Below, piece after piece: positions 8,346 through 17,416 of a stretch of DNA of 64,000 nt (its first letter is position 1; each line of letters starts with the position of its first letter). Below the pieces are notes generated by a model that saw only the letters and a list, made by a program, of their open reading frames with translations, was not told the DNA's origin and did no database searches. This DNA is from F22 sp963668535. GTDB lineage: Bacteria; Bacteroidota; Bacteroidia; Bacteroidales; Bacteroidaceae. The translations under genes and the position numbers were made by a program. The stretch lies in contig OY764867.1 of assembly GCA_963668535.1 (NCBI GenBank), positions 1,364,001 to 1,428,000 on the forward strand. Direction: 5' to 3'.

Positions 8346-9410
8346 ATGACCAAAAAAAAATCCCTTCAAATAATATATACATGGTGCGTTGGTATCTTGG
8401 TGCTTTTATGTGCTTGCCATTCAGGTCCTAGTCGTATCGGTCTTAAAGGGTATATTAGAGGCCTAAATAAAGATACTTTACTGCTCTTTCGTCATCGTTT
8501 AGACAGTATTAAAATAGATAGTTTTTTCTGCCATAAAGGACATTTTGAAGGTAATATAGAAGTGGATAGTTTTGAGGTGGGGCATTTGCTCATCCAAGAT
8601 GACGCTTACTTACCTTTATATATTCATCGAAATAAAAAGTTGCTTGTTGATGGTAATCTTGATTCTCTATCATATATTCGTGTAACGGGCTCGGAAGAGA
8701 ATGATCGGTTGATGAATTTTCATGATTCTGTGCGCAGTTTTACTGAGGCCCAAAAACAAAAAGCTGTTCAGGAATATATTAAGACCCATCCTAAGGACAT
8801 TGTGTGTATAGAGATGCTACGCCATTATCTGGTGACTCAAGAGCACCCTGATTTTAAGTTAATATATAATGTTATAGGGAACATGGGGGGGAACTTGCGA
8901 GATGATTTGTATATTACGGACTTGAACCAATATGTCAAAGAAGCCACTAAGCTTAGAATCAATGGATATGCACCTAATTTTTCCGCCGTTGATACAACAG
9001 ATACAAGATACAATCGATATACATTTAATCATAAACTTATTTTACTCCATTTTTGGGCTTCATGGGCTAATCAGTCCGAAGATGTGAGAGTACTGCACCG
9101 ACTAGCTAATAAATACAAGGAGAATGACAATATACAAGTTGTCAACATCTCTTTGGATGTAGATACTTTGCAGTGGAAGGAGGCGTTAAAACGTGATTCA
9201 ATGCCTGGTTTAACGCTGTGTGATTTCAAAGGATGGGATGGTGGTGCGGCACGCAATTATCAAATAACAAGGGTGCCTTTTACGATTTTGATTAATGAAC
9301 GTGCTCGTGTAGAATTGTTACAACCCGATACAGCTCTCTTAAAGAAGCAGGTAGAAGATGGTGTGAAACGTGTTGCGAACAAGTACGGCAAAAAGAATCG
9401 AAAAAAATAA
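8346..9410 (+). CDS. DUF4369/TlpA-like thioredoxin-fold lipoprotein without CxxC
   Basis: The 354-residue protein has a signal sequence with a lipobox (LLCAC, about 20-24), a DUF4369-like N-terminal domain (GYIRGLNKDTLLLFRH..., about 32-120), a helical linker, and a C-terminal thioredoxin fold from about 205. The strand-helix LLHFWASW (233-240) is the usual place of the WCxxC active site, but it continues A241 N242 Q243 S244, so both redox cysteines are missing. The cis-Pro loop (RVPFTILIN) is kept. Related proteins are periplasmic or membrane-attached thiol-disulfide exchangers; this one cannot do that chemistry at the usual site. Confidence 0.75.
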   Translation: MTKKKSLQIIYTWCVGILVLLCACHSGPSRIGLKGYIRGLNKDTLLLFRHRLDSIKIDSFFCHKGHFEGNIEVDSFEVGHLLIQDDAYLPLYIHRNKKLLVDGNLDSLSYIRVTGSEENDRLMNFHDSVRSFTEAQKQKAVQEYIKTHPKDIVCIEMLRHYLVTQEHPDFKLIYNVIGNMGGNLRDDLYITDLNQYVKEATKLRINGYAPNFSAVDTTDTRYNRYTFNHKLILLHFWASWANQSEDVRVLHRLANKYKENDNIQVVNISLDVDTLQWKEALKRDSMPGLTLCDFKGWDGGAARNYQITRVPFTILINERARVELLQPDTALLKKQVEDGVKRVANKYGKKNRKK

Positions 9411-9465
9411 ACCCCATGTATTCCTGCATAGCTCTACGATTGGCCTGTCATAAATACATATACAT

Positions 9466-11004
9466 ATGTTAGCAAAAGCTTATGGTGCAGCTGTTGAAGG
9501 GATAGATGCTCAGTTGGTAACTCTCGAAACAAGTGTTACACGAGGAGTGGGAATTCAGCTTGTAGGAATGGCCGATGCAGCTGTTAAGGAAAGCCGCATG
9601 CGTGTATATACTGCTTTGGAAGAAGTCGGTTATAAACAACCTGTTCGTAGTGTCTTAATTAATTTATCTCCTGCTGATCTAAGAAAAGAGGGGGCAGGAT
9701 TCGATTTGCCTTTAGCCATGTCTTTGATGGCTGCCGAAGGTACAATAAATGGTGTCAAATTACAACAATATCTTTTAGTGGGTGAATTGAGTCTTGATGG
9801 GCAGCTTTTACCTATTAAAGGGGCCTTGCCCATAGCTATAAAAGCACGTGAATTGGGCTTTAAAGGTTTAATTGTTCCTAAATACAATGCTGTAGAGGCA
9901 GCAGTTGTTGATCGGCTTGATGTGCATGGAGCAGTTTCTCTGCTTGAGGTGATTCAGTTCTTCATAGAAGATAAGCAAATCGAAAAGGTTTCATATGATA
10001 CAAGGCAGGCTTTTAGTGAATCCCAGGGTGATGTTTCGTTAGATTTTAAGGATGTCAAGGGACAAGAATCGGTTAAACGCGCGCTAGAAGTCGCTGCTAG
10101 TGGTGGGCACAATGTAATAATGGTGGGGCCTCCTGGGGCGGGTAAATCGATGATGGCCAAACGCCTTCCCACTATATTGCCCCCTTTATCTCTAGGAGAA
10201 AGCTTAGAAACAACCAAAATTCATTCGGTTGCTGGTGCGCTGAAAGAAGGAAGTGCCCTTATCAGTGAGCGTCCTTTTAGAGCTCCACATCATACTATCT
10301 CTCAGGTTGCATTGGCTGGTGGTGGGCATGTGCCTAGTCCAGGAGAATTGACCTTGGCTACAAATGGAGTGCTTTTTCTGGACGAACTTCCAGAGTTCTC
10401 TCGACAAGCATTAGAAGTACTTCGTCAGCCGCTTGAAGATCGTGTTATTTCTATAGCACGTGCCAAGTGGGTGCAGACTTATCCAGCCAATTTTACTTTG
10501 ATAGCGGCCATGAATCCTTGTCCATGTGGATACTATAATCATCCTACTAGAGAGTGTACTTGTAGCCCCAGTCAAGTACAGAAGTATTTAAATAAAATAT
10601 CAGGACCTTTATTAGATCGTATAGATATACAGATTGAAATTACCCCCGTGCCTTTTGAAAAACTTTCACAATATGGGGCAGGAGAATCCAGTGCGGTTAT
10701 ACGTGATCGAGTAGTGCAAGCACGTGCCATACAAGAAATACGATATAAGGATTATCCAGGAGTGTATTGTAATGCGCAAATGACGACCAAACTTTTGGAT
10801 AAATTTGCGACTCTGGATACAAATTGTTTACACATGTTGCAGCAGGCTATGGAGCGTTTGAATTTATCTGCGCGTGCTTATGATCGCATTCGTCGAATGG
10901 CCAGAACAATAGCTGATTTGGATGCTTCGGACACAATCAACCCTATTCACATGGCCGAAGCTATAGGTTATCGTAATCTTGATAGAGATACATGGGGACA
11001 ATAG
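9466..11004 (+). CDS. YifB/ComM family Mg-chelatase-like AAA+ ATPase
   Basis: The 512-residue protein has the N-terminal ChlI/Lon-like domain (MLAKAYGAAVEGIDAQLVTLE...), a Walker A motif GPPGAGKSMMAKRLP near residue 222, Walker B GVLFLDELPEF, the cysteine cluster CPCGYYNHPTRECTCSP, and a C-terminal Mg_chelatase_C domain (LSARAYDRIRRMARTIADL). ComM in Vibrio and Haemophilus is a helicase that promotes branch migration in natural transformation; the Bacteroidetes form is presumed similar. It stands alone between the thioredoxin-like gene and DUF4271. Confidence 0.92.
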   Translation: MLAKAYGAAVEGIDAQLVTLETSVTRGVGIQLVGMADAAVKESRMRVYTALEEVGYKQPVRSVLINLSPADLRKEGAGFDLPLAMSLMAAEGTINGVKLQQYLLVGELSLDGQLLPIKGALPIAIKARELGFKGLIVPKYNAVEAAVVDRLDVHGAVSLLEVIQFFIEDKQIEKVSYDTRQAFSESQGDVSLDFKDVKGQESVKRALEVAASGGHNVIMVGPPGAGKSMMAKRLPTILPPLSLGESLETTKIHSVAGALKEGSALISERPFRAPHHTISQVALAGGGHVPSPGELTLATNGVLFLDELPEFSRQALEVLRQPLEDRVISIARAKWVQTYPANFTLIAAMNPCPCGYYNHPTRECTCSPSQVQKYLNKISGPLLDRIDIQIEITPVPFEKLSQYGAGESSAVIRDRVVQARAIQEIRYKDYPGVYCNAQMTTKLLDKFATLDTNCLHMLQQAMERLNLSARAYDRIRRMARTIADLDASDTINPIHMAEAIGYRNLDRDTWGQ

Positions 11005-11016
11005 ATAAAAATATTG

Positions 11017-11024
11017 TATCTTTG
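11017..11024 (+). promoter_or_regulatory. Bacteroidetes -7 element for DUF4271-hemD-rnpA operon
   Basis: TATCTTTG matches TAnnTTTG and lies 23 nt before the DUF4271 ATG. Confidence 0.45.
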
Positions 11025-11046
11025 TACAAATGATTAGAATGATGTT

Positions 11047-11748
11047 ATGTCCAATACTGCTCCGTTAATTCCATATACACTTTTAAAAGATTCTTGGATC
11101 GTTACGCTTCTTGTATTTTGCTTTGTTGCAACAGCTTGGGCGTGGCATACAACACATGGAGATTTTTTACAGCGTTTTCAATCTTTTGCGGTTGTAAAAG
11201 ATCGTGGGAGTTTCTTTGATAAAACTGTTAATAATCGTTTTAGAGTAGAGGCTTGGTTTTTTGTTCAATCTTTACTCATGTTATCTTTAGCTATTTATTC
11301 TTTGTTGTATCAACAAGAAGGCTTTTCTATTGATTCCATGTCGCCAATAGCTCTCATCATTCTTGGCGCTTTTGCGCTTGGCGGTATTACTTTATTAAAA
11401 TATGCAGCATATAGATTACTGGGATGGTTATTTTTAAGTCCACCTGAAACCTCAGCATGGGTTAGTGCTTACCATAGTATGTTGTCGGCTCTTGGTATAG
11501 GCCTATTAATTTTCAATACCTTATCAATAACATGGGGGATGAAAAGCGAATGGACGTTCTATATGTTAGTTGCACTCTTTATAATCTATAAATTTGTTAT
11601 GCTTTTTGGATGGTTTAGACTTTTTTCAATTCATTCATATGGCTATGTGCTGATTATTGTGTATTTTTGTGCGCTTGAACTGCTGCCGTACTACATGTTT
11701 TACGTATCGCGCAGTGTTATAATGGACGTTTTACTTTTAAAATCATAA
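11047..11748 (+). CDS. DUF4271 family membrane protein
   Basis: This 233-residue protein has about six hydrophobic segments (near 17-32, 75-92, 103-121, 142-164, 176-195 and 200-222) and no signal peptide, as in the DUF4271 family found next to hemD in Bacteroidetes. The downstream hemD begins 5 nt after its stop, indicating one transcript. No catalytic motif is visible, and the function is unknown; a link to haem synthesis rests only on gene order. Confidence 0.75.
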   Translation: MSNTAPLIPYTLLKDSWIVTLLVFCFVATAWAWHTTHGDFLQRFQSFAVVKDRGSFFDKTVNNRFRVEAWFFVQSLLMLSLAIYSLLYQQEGFSIDSMSPIALIILGAFALGGITLLKYAAYRLLGWLFLSPPETSAWVSAYHSMLSALGIGLLIFNTLSITWGMKSEWTFYMLVALFIIYKFVMLFGWFRLFSIHSYGYVLIIVYFCALELLPYYMFYVSRSVIMDVLLLKS

Positions 11749-11752
11749 GAAA

Positions 11753-12499
11753 TTGGAACCGAAAAAGATACTTGTATCACAGCCAAAGCCGGCTTCTGAT
11801 AAGTCGCCTTATTACGATATTATGCGTAAGTATAACGTAGATATCACCTTTCGCCCTTTGATTAAGGTAGTGAGTGTATCTCCTAAAGAATTTCGTCAGC
11901 AGAAGATTTCCATTTTAAATCATACGGCTATCATTTTTACTTCAAGACATGCAATTGATCATTTCTTTACTTTGTGTGAGGAAATGCGATTGACTATTCC
12001 TGAAGATATGAAATATTTCTGTATTACTGAGTCTGTGGCCCTATACATCCAAAAGTATACACAATACCGTAAACGTAAAATTTTCTTTGGTCAAACAGGT
12101 AAGATTGAAGGATTAATTCCTGCTATCACCAAACACAGCAAAGAAAGTTATTTCGTCCCAATGTCAGATGTGCATAACGATCAAATGAAAGATATGCTCG
12201 ATTCTTTGAAGGTGACTCATACAGAAGGTGTGATGTATCGTACAGTGAGCAACGATTTTGCTGAAAACGAAGCTTTTGATTACGACTTAGTCATTTTCTT
12301 CAGCCCTTCGGGAGTGCATTCTATTCTTAAAAATTTTCCGAATTTTGCAGAAATGGGTATGGAAGTTGCTACTTTTGGTAAATCTACCGCTCAGACAGTC
12401 AAAGATGCTCATCTAAATTTGACTCTCGAAGCACCAACCCCAACAGCTCCTTCTATGACTGCCGCTCTTGAGCAGTATATCAAGGAAAATATGAAGTAA
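11753..12499 (+). CDS. hemD: Uroporphyrinogen-III synthase
   Basis: HemD closes hydroxymethylbilane to uroporphyrinogen III with inversion of ring D. The 248-residue protein has the two-domain HemD pattern, beginning KKILVSQPKPASDKSPYYDI, with FTSRHAIDHFF in the first domain and VIFFSPSGVHSIL and ATFGKSTAQTVK in the second. The start chosen is TTG at 11753, because the conserved N-terminal strand begins right after it and no ATG lies in a fitting place. It is packed between DUF4271 and rnpA. Sequence conservation in the family is low, but context is strong. Confidence 0.88.
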   Translation: MEPKKILVSQPKPASDKSPYYDIMRKYNVDITFRPLIKVVSVSPKEFRQQKISILNHTAIIFTSRHAIDHFFTLCEEMRLTIPEDMKYFCITESVALYIQKYTQYRKRKIFFGQTGKIEGLIPAITKHSKESYFVPMSDVHNDQMKDMLDSLKVTHTEGVMYRTVSNDFAENEAFDYDLVIFFSPSGVHSILKNFPNFAEMGMEVATFGKSTAQTVKDAHLNLTLEAPTPTAPSMTAALEQYIKENMK

Positions 12500-12514
12500 T
12501 AACAGCGATTGTAC

Positions 12515-12916
12515 ATGAGTGACCACGAGTCTTATACACTTCCTAAAGAAGAGCGTATTTTTAGTCAGCGTGTGCTGGATATGCTTTTTGGAAAGAGAAA
12601 CAATAGCTTTTTTATTTTTCCCATTAGGGTGGTGTATATTCCTATCGATGAGTTACTCGATACGCGAGTAGCTATACTGACCAGTGTCTCTAAAAGACAT
12701 TTTAAACGCGCTGTTAAGCGTAATCGGATTAAGCGACAAATAAGAGAAGCTTACAGAACCCAGAAGTATATTGTTTTGGATGATTTGATACAATCAAAAA
12801 CAGATACCCATTACGCTGTTGCTTTTCTGTATCAATCTGATAGAGAGATTTCTTCAGAAAAGATGCATGAGGTTATGCAGGCTTGTCTAGAACGCTTACA
12901 TAAAGAGTGGCAATGA
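12515..12916 (+). CDS. rnpA: Ribonuclease P protein component
   Basis: RnpA is the small basic protein of RNase P, which matures tRNA 5' ends. The 133-residue protein contains the signature basic helix KRHFKRAVKRNRIKRQIREAYR, preceded by a beta-sheet region. The ATG at 12515 is preferred over a TTG two codons upstream. Its stop TGA overlaps the ATG of yidD (ATGA), showing translational coupling. The classic neighbour rpmH is not here. Confidence 0.95.
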   Translation: MSDHESYTLPKEERIFSQRVLDMLFGKRNNSFFIFPIRVVYIPIDELLDTRVAILTSVSKRHFKRAVKRNRIKRQIREAYRTQKYIVLDDLIQSKTDTHYAVAFLYQSDREISSEKMHEVMQACLERLHKEWQ

Positions 12917-13143
12917 CTTATGTCTCCAAACTGATAACTAAGTTACTCGTAGGTCTCATTTGGATCTATAAACGTGTAATTTCCCCATGGACACCTGCAA
13001 GTTGCAGGTTTACGCCTACGTGTTCCACGTACGCTATTGAAGCACTCAAGAAATACGGCCCGTTGAAGGGTGGGTATCTGGCTATACGTCGTTTCTTACG
13101 GTGTCATCCTTGGGGTGGATCTGGTTATGACCCCGTGCCCTAA
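12913..13143 (+). CDS. yidD: Membrane protein insertion efficiency factor YidD
   Basis: The 76-residue protein matches YidD along its whole length: an amphipathic N-terminus, then YKRVISPWTPASCRFTPTCS, YAIEALKKYG, and the C-terminal RCHPWGGSGYDPVP. YidD assists YidC-dependent insertion of inner-membrane proteins. The ATG at 12913 overlaps the rnpA stop; a GTG two codons upstream is less likely. The coupling to rnpA is conserved across bacteria. Confidence 0.95.
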   Translation: MTYVSKLITKLLVGLIWIYKRVISPWTPASCRFTPTCSTYAIEALKKYGPLKGGYLAIRRFLRCHPWGGSGYDPVP

Positions 13144-13190
13144 AAATAATATATATATACTTACCATAGCATTAATAATCAAGAAAGAAT

Positions 13191-13916
13191 ATGACTCATA
13201 TGGAAACCTTGAATTCCTTAGACATGCAATTGACAAATGATTCTGTGAAGATTATCGATTGTCATAAGCATTGGACTCCTGAAATGGCAAATGCAGAAGA
13301 AATTGTCGACAAAACTATTTTTAGCGTACGCCCATCAGAATTTAACCCAGTCCCAGGGGTTAAATATAGTATTGGTATTCATCCATGGTATTTGGATAAC
13401 GTAGACGAAGAATTGGAACTTTTGAAAAAACATATTGATCATCCACAAGTCGTGGCTATTGGTGAAATTGGTCTTGACAAACTAAAAAAGGACGTACCAT
13501 TTAGTTTACAAAGAGAAGTTTTAGAAACCCAACTTCGATTAGCCAATGAGCATAGAAAGCCAGTCGTCCTGCATGTGGTGCGAGCTATTCCTTACGTAGT
13601 CAATATTCGTGAGGAATATCCTGCAATTCCCTCAGTTGTTTTTCATGCCTATCAAGGGCGTATCAAACAGGCTACAGAATTGACTGAACTTGGTTTCTTT
13701 TTATCTTTTGGAGAAAAGTATTCCAGGAGTGCCCTTCAATTGATACCCGTAGATAAGATTCTTGTAGAAAGCGATGCCACTACAATTAATTTTGATGAGC
13801 ATATTGAAGAAATTGCTTCGTTGCGTGGTTTAAAACCTTATGAAATGAAGCAACAGATTAAGCAGAATATACATAGTGCCTTTTTTGGGTCTAAGTTTGT
13901 CAACACAAACTATTAA
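13191..13916 (+). CDS. TatD family metal-dependent hydrolase
   Basis: The 241-residue protein has the TatD pattern of metal ligands: IIDCHKHW near residue 22 (HxH), GIHPWYLD, AIGEIGLDKL with the conserved Glu, VLHVVRA, a later FHAYQGR, and VESDATTI with the terminal Asp. TatD proteins are TIM-barrel DNases or other phosphoesterases. Compared with typical members it is about 20 residues short. ATG at 13191 and at 13200 are both possible starts. It lies between yidD and tyrS, as in other Bacteroidales. Confidence 0.82.
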   Translation: MTHMETLNSLDMQLTNDSVKIIDCHKHWTPEMANAEEIVDKTIFSVRPSEFNPVPGVKYSIGIHPWYLDNVDEELELLKKHIDHPQVVAIGEIGLDKLKKDVPFSLQREVLETQLRLANEHRKPVVLHVVRAIPYVVNIREEYPAIPSVVFHAYQGRIKQATELTELGFFLSFGEKYSRSALQLIPVDKILVESDATTINFDEHIEEIASLRGLKPYEMKQQIKQNIHSAFFGSKFVNTNY

Positions 13917-13927
13917 TTGTAATTTTG
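13896..13927 (+). promoter_or_regulatory. Bacteroidetes promoter of tyrS
   Basis: TTTG at 13896-13899 is followed after exactly 20 nt by TAATTTTG at 13920-13927, a near-ideal -33/-7 pair. It sits partly inside the 3' end of the tatD-like gene, 23 nt before the tyrS ATG. Confidence 0.7.
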
Positions 13928-13950
13928 CAGGAAACTAAAAAGAAATAAAA

Positions 13951-15243
13951 ATGAATTTTGTAGAAGAACTAAGATGGCGTGGCATGCTCCACGATATGAT
14001 GCCTGGCACAGAAGAGTTACTTGAAAAAGAGCAAGTAACAGCCTATGTGGGCATTGATCCTACTGCAGATTCTCTTCATATCGGGCACCTCTGTGGGGTG
14101 ATGATGCTTCGTCATTTACAACGTTGCGGACATAGACCTCTGGCATTGATTGGTGGAGCTACTGGTATGATTGGTGATCCCTCAGGAAAGTCAGCAGAGC
14201 GTAATTTGTTGGATGAAGAAACGCTTGCACATAATCAAGAGTGTATCAAAAAACAATTGGCAAAGTTTCTTGATTTTGATAGTGATGCGTCTAATCGTGC
14301 AGAACTAGTGAACAACTATGACTGGATGAAGGATTTTAGTTTCCTTGATTTTGCGCGTGAAGTCGGTAAACATATTACCGTCAATTATATGATGGCCAAA
14401 GATAGTGTTAAGAAACGCCTAAATGGTGAAGCACGTGACGGTTTATCTTTTACAGAGTTTACTTATCAATTACTTCAAGGTTATGATTTCTTGCATCTCA
14501 ATTCGACAATGAATTGTAAACTTCAGATGGGAGGATCAGATCAATGGGGAAATATTACGACAGGTTCAGAACTTATTCGTCGTAAGACGGGTGGCGAAGC
14601 ATTTGCTTTGACTACTCCATTGATTACCAAAGCTGATGGTCGTAAATTCGGTAAAACAGAGCAAGGCAATGTATGGTTGGATCCAAAGCGTACTTCACCA
14701 TATAAGTTCTATCAATTCTGGTTGAACGTGAGTGATGAAGAAGCTGCTAAGTATATTCGTATCTTTACTTCTTTGGATCAAGAAACAATTGAAGCTTTGA
14801 TTGCTGTACACACTGAAGCTCCACATTTGCGTCAACTTCAAAAACGTTTGGCCGAAGAAGTAACTGTTATGGTACATAGTCGTGAAGATTATGATATGGC
14901 TGTTGCTGCTTCTAATATCTTGTTTGGTAAAGCTTCTGTAGAAGAATTGCGTACATTAAACGAAGAGACCTTCTTGCAAGTCTTTGAAGGTGTACCTACC
15001 TTTGAAGTGAGTCGTGCATTATTTGAGGCTGGTGTGAAAGCTGTTGATCTATTAGCAGAGCATACAGATGTCTTTAAATCAAAAGGTGAAATGCGTAAGC
15101 TAGTGCAAGGTGGTGGCGTGTCATTGAATCAAGAGAAATTGGCTGCATTTGACCAAGATTTGTTCGTAAATAATCTGCTGAATGACAAATATTTGCTCGT
15201 TAAGCGAGGTAAGAAAAATTATTATGTCGTTGTAGTGAAATAA
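13951..15243 (+). CDS. tyrS: Tyrosyl-tRNA synthetase
   Basis: TyrRS charges tRNA-Tyr. The 430-residue class I synthetase shows the HIGH motif (LHIGHLCG, about 47-54), the tyrosine-binding QGYDF and QMGGSDQWGN segments, and the bacterial KMSKS equivalent KFGKT (about 235). The C-terminal S4-like RNA-binding domain is present (GEMRKLVQGGGVSLN). A strong promoter overlaps the end of the preceding gene and a perfect terminator follows, so it is transcribed on its own. Confidence 0.97.
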   Translation: MNFVEELRWRGMLHDMMPGTEELLEKEQVTAYVGIDPTADSLHIGHLCGVMMLRHLQRCGHRPLALIGGATGMIGDPSGKSAERNLLDEETLAHNQECIKKQLAKFLDFDSDASNRAELVNNYDWMKDFSFLDFAREVGKHITVNYMMAKDSVKKRLNGEARDGLSFTEFTYQLLQGYDFLHLNSTMNCKLQMGGSDQWGNITTGSELIRRKTGGEAFALTTPLITKADGRKFGKTEQGNVWLDPKRTSPYKFYQFWLNVSDEEAAKYIRIFTSLDQETIEALIAVHTEAPHLRQLQKRLAEEVTVMVHSREDYDMAVAASNILFGKASVEELRTLNEETFLQVFEGVPTFEVSRALFEAGVKAVDLLAEHTDVFKSKGEMRKLVQGGGVSLNQEKLAAFDQDLFVNNLLNDKYLLVKRGKKNYYVVVVK

Positions 15244-15273
15244 AATATAGTTGCTATTATATAGTAACTGTTG

Positions 15274-15312
15274 TAAGAGATACATCCATTGGATGTATCT
15301 CTTATTTTTTAT
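15274..15312 (+). terminator. Rho-independent terminator after tyrS
   Basis: A perfect 15-bp inverted repeat (15274-15288 with 15290-15304) is followed by six T. Confidence 0.9.
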
Positions 15313-15429
15313 ACACATATATATCAAAAGGGATTATTTTGTGATTGTGTGTCGTTTTTTTGCTTGATATACAATCAAGTGTATTTTGCAAATAATCTGA
15401 TTTAACGACTCTTTTTTAAGTTATATAAG

Positions 15430-15459
15430 TTGATTCTTCGGCTATCTTTGCTACCTTTG
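15430..15459 (+). promoter_or_regulatory. Bacteroidetes promoter with two tandem -7 elements before the histidine kinase
   Basis: TATCTTTG (15443-15450) and TACCTTTG (15452-15459) stand in tandem; a TTG at 15430-15432 lies 19 nt before the second. The kinase ATG is 37 nt downstream. Confidence 0.5.
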
Positions 15460-15495
15460 TGTAGGAATATAAGATATTTTTGATATTATTCATGT

Positions 15496-17400
15496 ATGAC
15501 TAACACAAGACTACTATATCGAGGGCTTGCTCGCTGGCTTTGTTGCCTAGTGTGTTTTAGCCTTGCGTTTTCAGTTGTAAGTGCTCGAACAAGTTTCACT
15601 GCTGAAATATGCACTTTATCCGCACCACCTCAGATAGATTATTATTGTTTACCAAGTGATTCTCTGTATTATTCCAATGACTTTACAACATCTATTTCAC
15701 CTGCTCAAATTGTGAGGGAAATCGAACCAGTTGCCCAGGATGTCCTGCATGATATGCATGATGTGTCGTGGGAGCAGTATAAGGTCGTATCACTCTACAT
15801 CCGCGCTCTTCTTGCAGATGGTCAAATTGGTACTGCCAATAGATTGTTTAAAGAGTTTTATACTGCTGCAGCTACCAATGCAGATAAAGCGGTTTTTGTC
15901 TACGCCACCAAGCTTTTGGGCGATATGTGTTATATGGACGATATGTTGCCTGAAGCAACTGCACTATATATTCGCGCCTTAAAGCAACTAGACAAGGTGC
16001 CCTGTAAACAAAATAAGTACATTGAACTTTTTGCGGACATACATTTTGCTTTATTGGATATTCGTCTAGAAAAATATAGCTGGACAGATATGCAACGTAT
16101 CTATGAACATCTAAATGCTTTAGAGTATTCATTAAATAAGTTGCCTGTAGCATATAGGAAGTCTTTTTATTTTGTCAAGACACGTTTAGCTCTAGAGCAA
16201 ATAGATCGTGAACAGGCCAAAAAGCAACTGGATCATTTAGGACGTTCATTACAAGAGTCTAGACATCCGTTGATGGCTTATTATTTCCCGTTCTTAAAGG
16301 CCAGATACTACAGCTTGATTAATGATTCGATTGGGGCTGTTGACAACTTACATAAGGCTTTACAGGCTTACAATGAACTTTCTGTAAGTGTATTACAGCA
16401 GAAACAGTTTACGCACAACTTTCAACAGATTCTTCAAAGAGCTCATGCAAATTCAGAAACAACATCCCTTTTGTTTGATGCTTTTCAGAAAACTAATCAT
16501 TCCATTAGTCCATTGGCTAAAGAAGCCCTAACAAACATCGTTACAGAGTATGAGAAGGATTTAAATCATTTTGAATCTCAACAATTTAAGCAGAATTATA
16601 CTCGTAAGTTTTTGATATGGGCTGTTGTTGTATTGGTACTTGTAATTGCTGTTTTATTGTTTTGGTTGGAACAGAAGAAAAAATTGAGTACGTTACAAAA
16701 AGCATTGGAATCTGAAACTCACAGAGCACAGCAGGCACAGCTACATAAAAGCCAGTTTATATCAAATATGAGTCACGAAATCCGGACACCACTCAATGCG
16801 ATTGTAGGCTTTTCTGATTTGATAACCCATGACGATATTTCGGACAAAGAACTTAAAGAGAATGCCACTCTTATATTGGCCAATGCAGAAAGATTGCTTC
16901 ACCAAATAGATGAAATGATTGATCTAGCTATACTCGAGTCGTCTGAATGTACTTTTTTGTCTAAAAGTACTAGTGTTATGAGTATGTGTACCCATGTAGT
17001 TGATCGTTTAAATAGCGATGTGAAAAGACTTATTAAGATCGACTTGAAGTCATCCGTTCCAGAGTTGCATATTATGACAGATCCTAAGCGCTTTCAACAA
17101 GCTATTAGATATATCTTAGATAATGCTAGTACATACACAAAAACGGGTACTATTCTATTTACAGTAGATCTGCTAGACTCATCTACTTTGCAATGTAGTA
17201 TTACAGATACGGGTGTCTCAGTGTCAGAGGGTAAAGAAGAAAATTTATTTACTCATGATGAACCTATTGGTGCACCTCGACAAAGTGCTGGATTGGGGCT
17301 GCTTATTGCTCGTAAGATCATTGAGCATCTTGGAGGGCATTTGCTGTTGGATACTACATATACTAAAGGTGCTCGATTTGTATTTACTCACCCCGTTTAA
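15496..17400 (+). CDS. Membrane sensor histidine kinase
   Basis: The 634-residue protein has a signal sequence (cleavage near residue 30), a helical TPR-like periplasmic sensor region (about 70-360), one membrane span (372-390), a coiled segment, a HisKA dimerisation domain with phospho-acceptor H427 (NMSHEIRTPLN), and a HATPase domain with N543 (YILDNAS), the G1 motif DTG (571-573) and the G2 motif GLGL (599-602). It should autophosphorylate, but no response regulator gene or receiver domain is next to it, so its partner lies elsewhere. The second kinase-like gene starts 16 nt downstream and is probably cotranscribed. Confidence 0.88.
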   Translation: MTNTRLLYRGLARWLCCLVCFSLAFSVVSARTSFTAEICTLSAPPQIDYYCLPSDSLYYSNDFTTSISPAQIVREIEPVAQDVLHDMHDVSWEQYKVVSLYIRALLADGQIGTANRLFKEFYTAAATNADKAVFVYATKLLGDMCYMDDMLPEATALYIRALKQLDKVPCKQNKYIELFADIHFALLDIRLEKYSWTDMQRIYEHLNALEYSLNKLPVAYRKSFYFVKTRLALEQIDREQAKKQLDHLGRSLQESRHPLMAYYFPFLKARYYSLINDSIGAVDNLHKALQAYNELSVSVLQQKQFTHNFQQILQRAHANSETTSLLFDAFQKTNHSISPLAKEALTNIVTEYEKDLNHFESQQFKQNYTRKFLIWAVVVLVLVIAVLLFWLEQKKKLSTLQKALESETHRAQQAQLHKSQFISNMSHEIRTPLNAIVGFSDLITHDDISDKELKENATLILANAERLLHQIDEMIDLAILESSECTFLSKSTSVMSMCTHVVDRLNSDVKRLIKIDLKSSVPELHIMTDPKRFQQAIRYILDNASTYTKTGTILFTVDLLDSSTLQCSITDTGVSVSEGKEENLFTHDEPIGAPRQSAGLGLLIARKIIEHLGGHLLLDTTYTKGARFVFTHPV

Positions 17401-17416
17401 ATAGTTCACATGCGTT

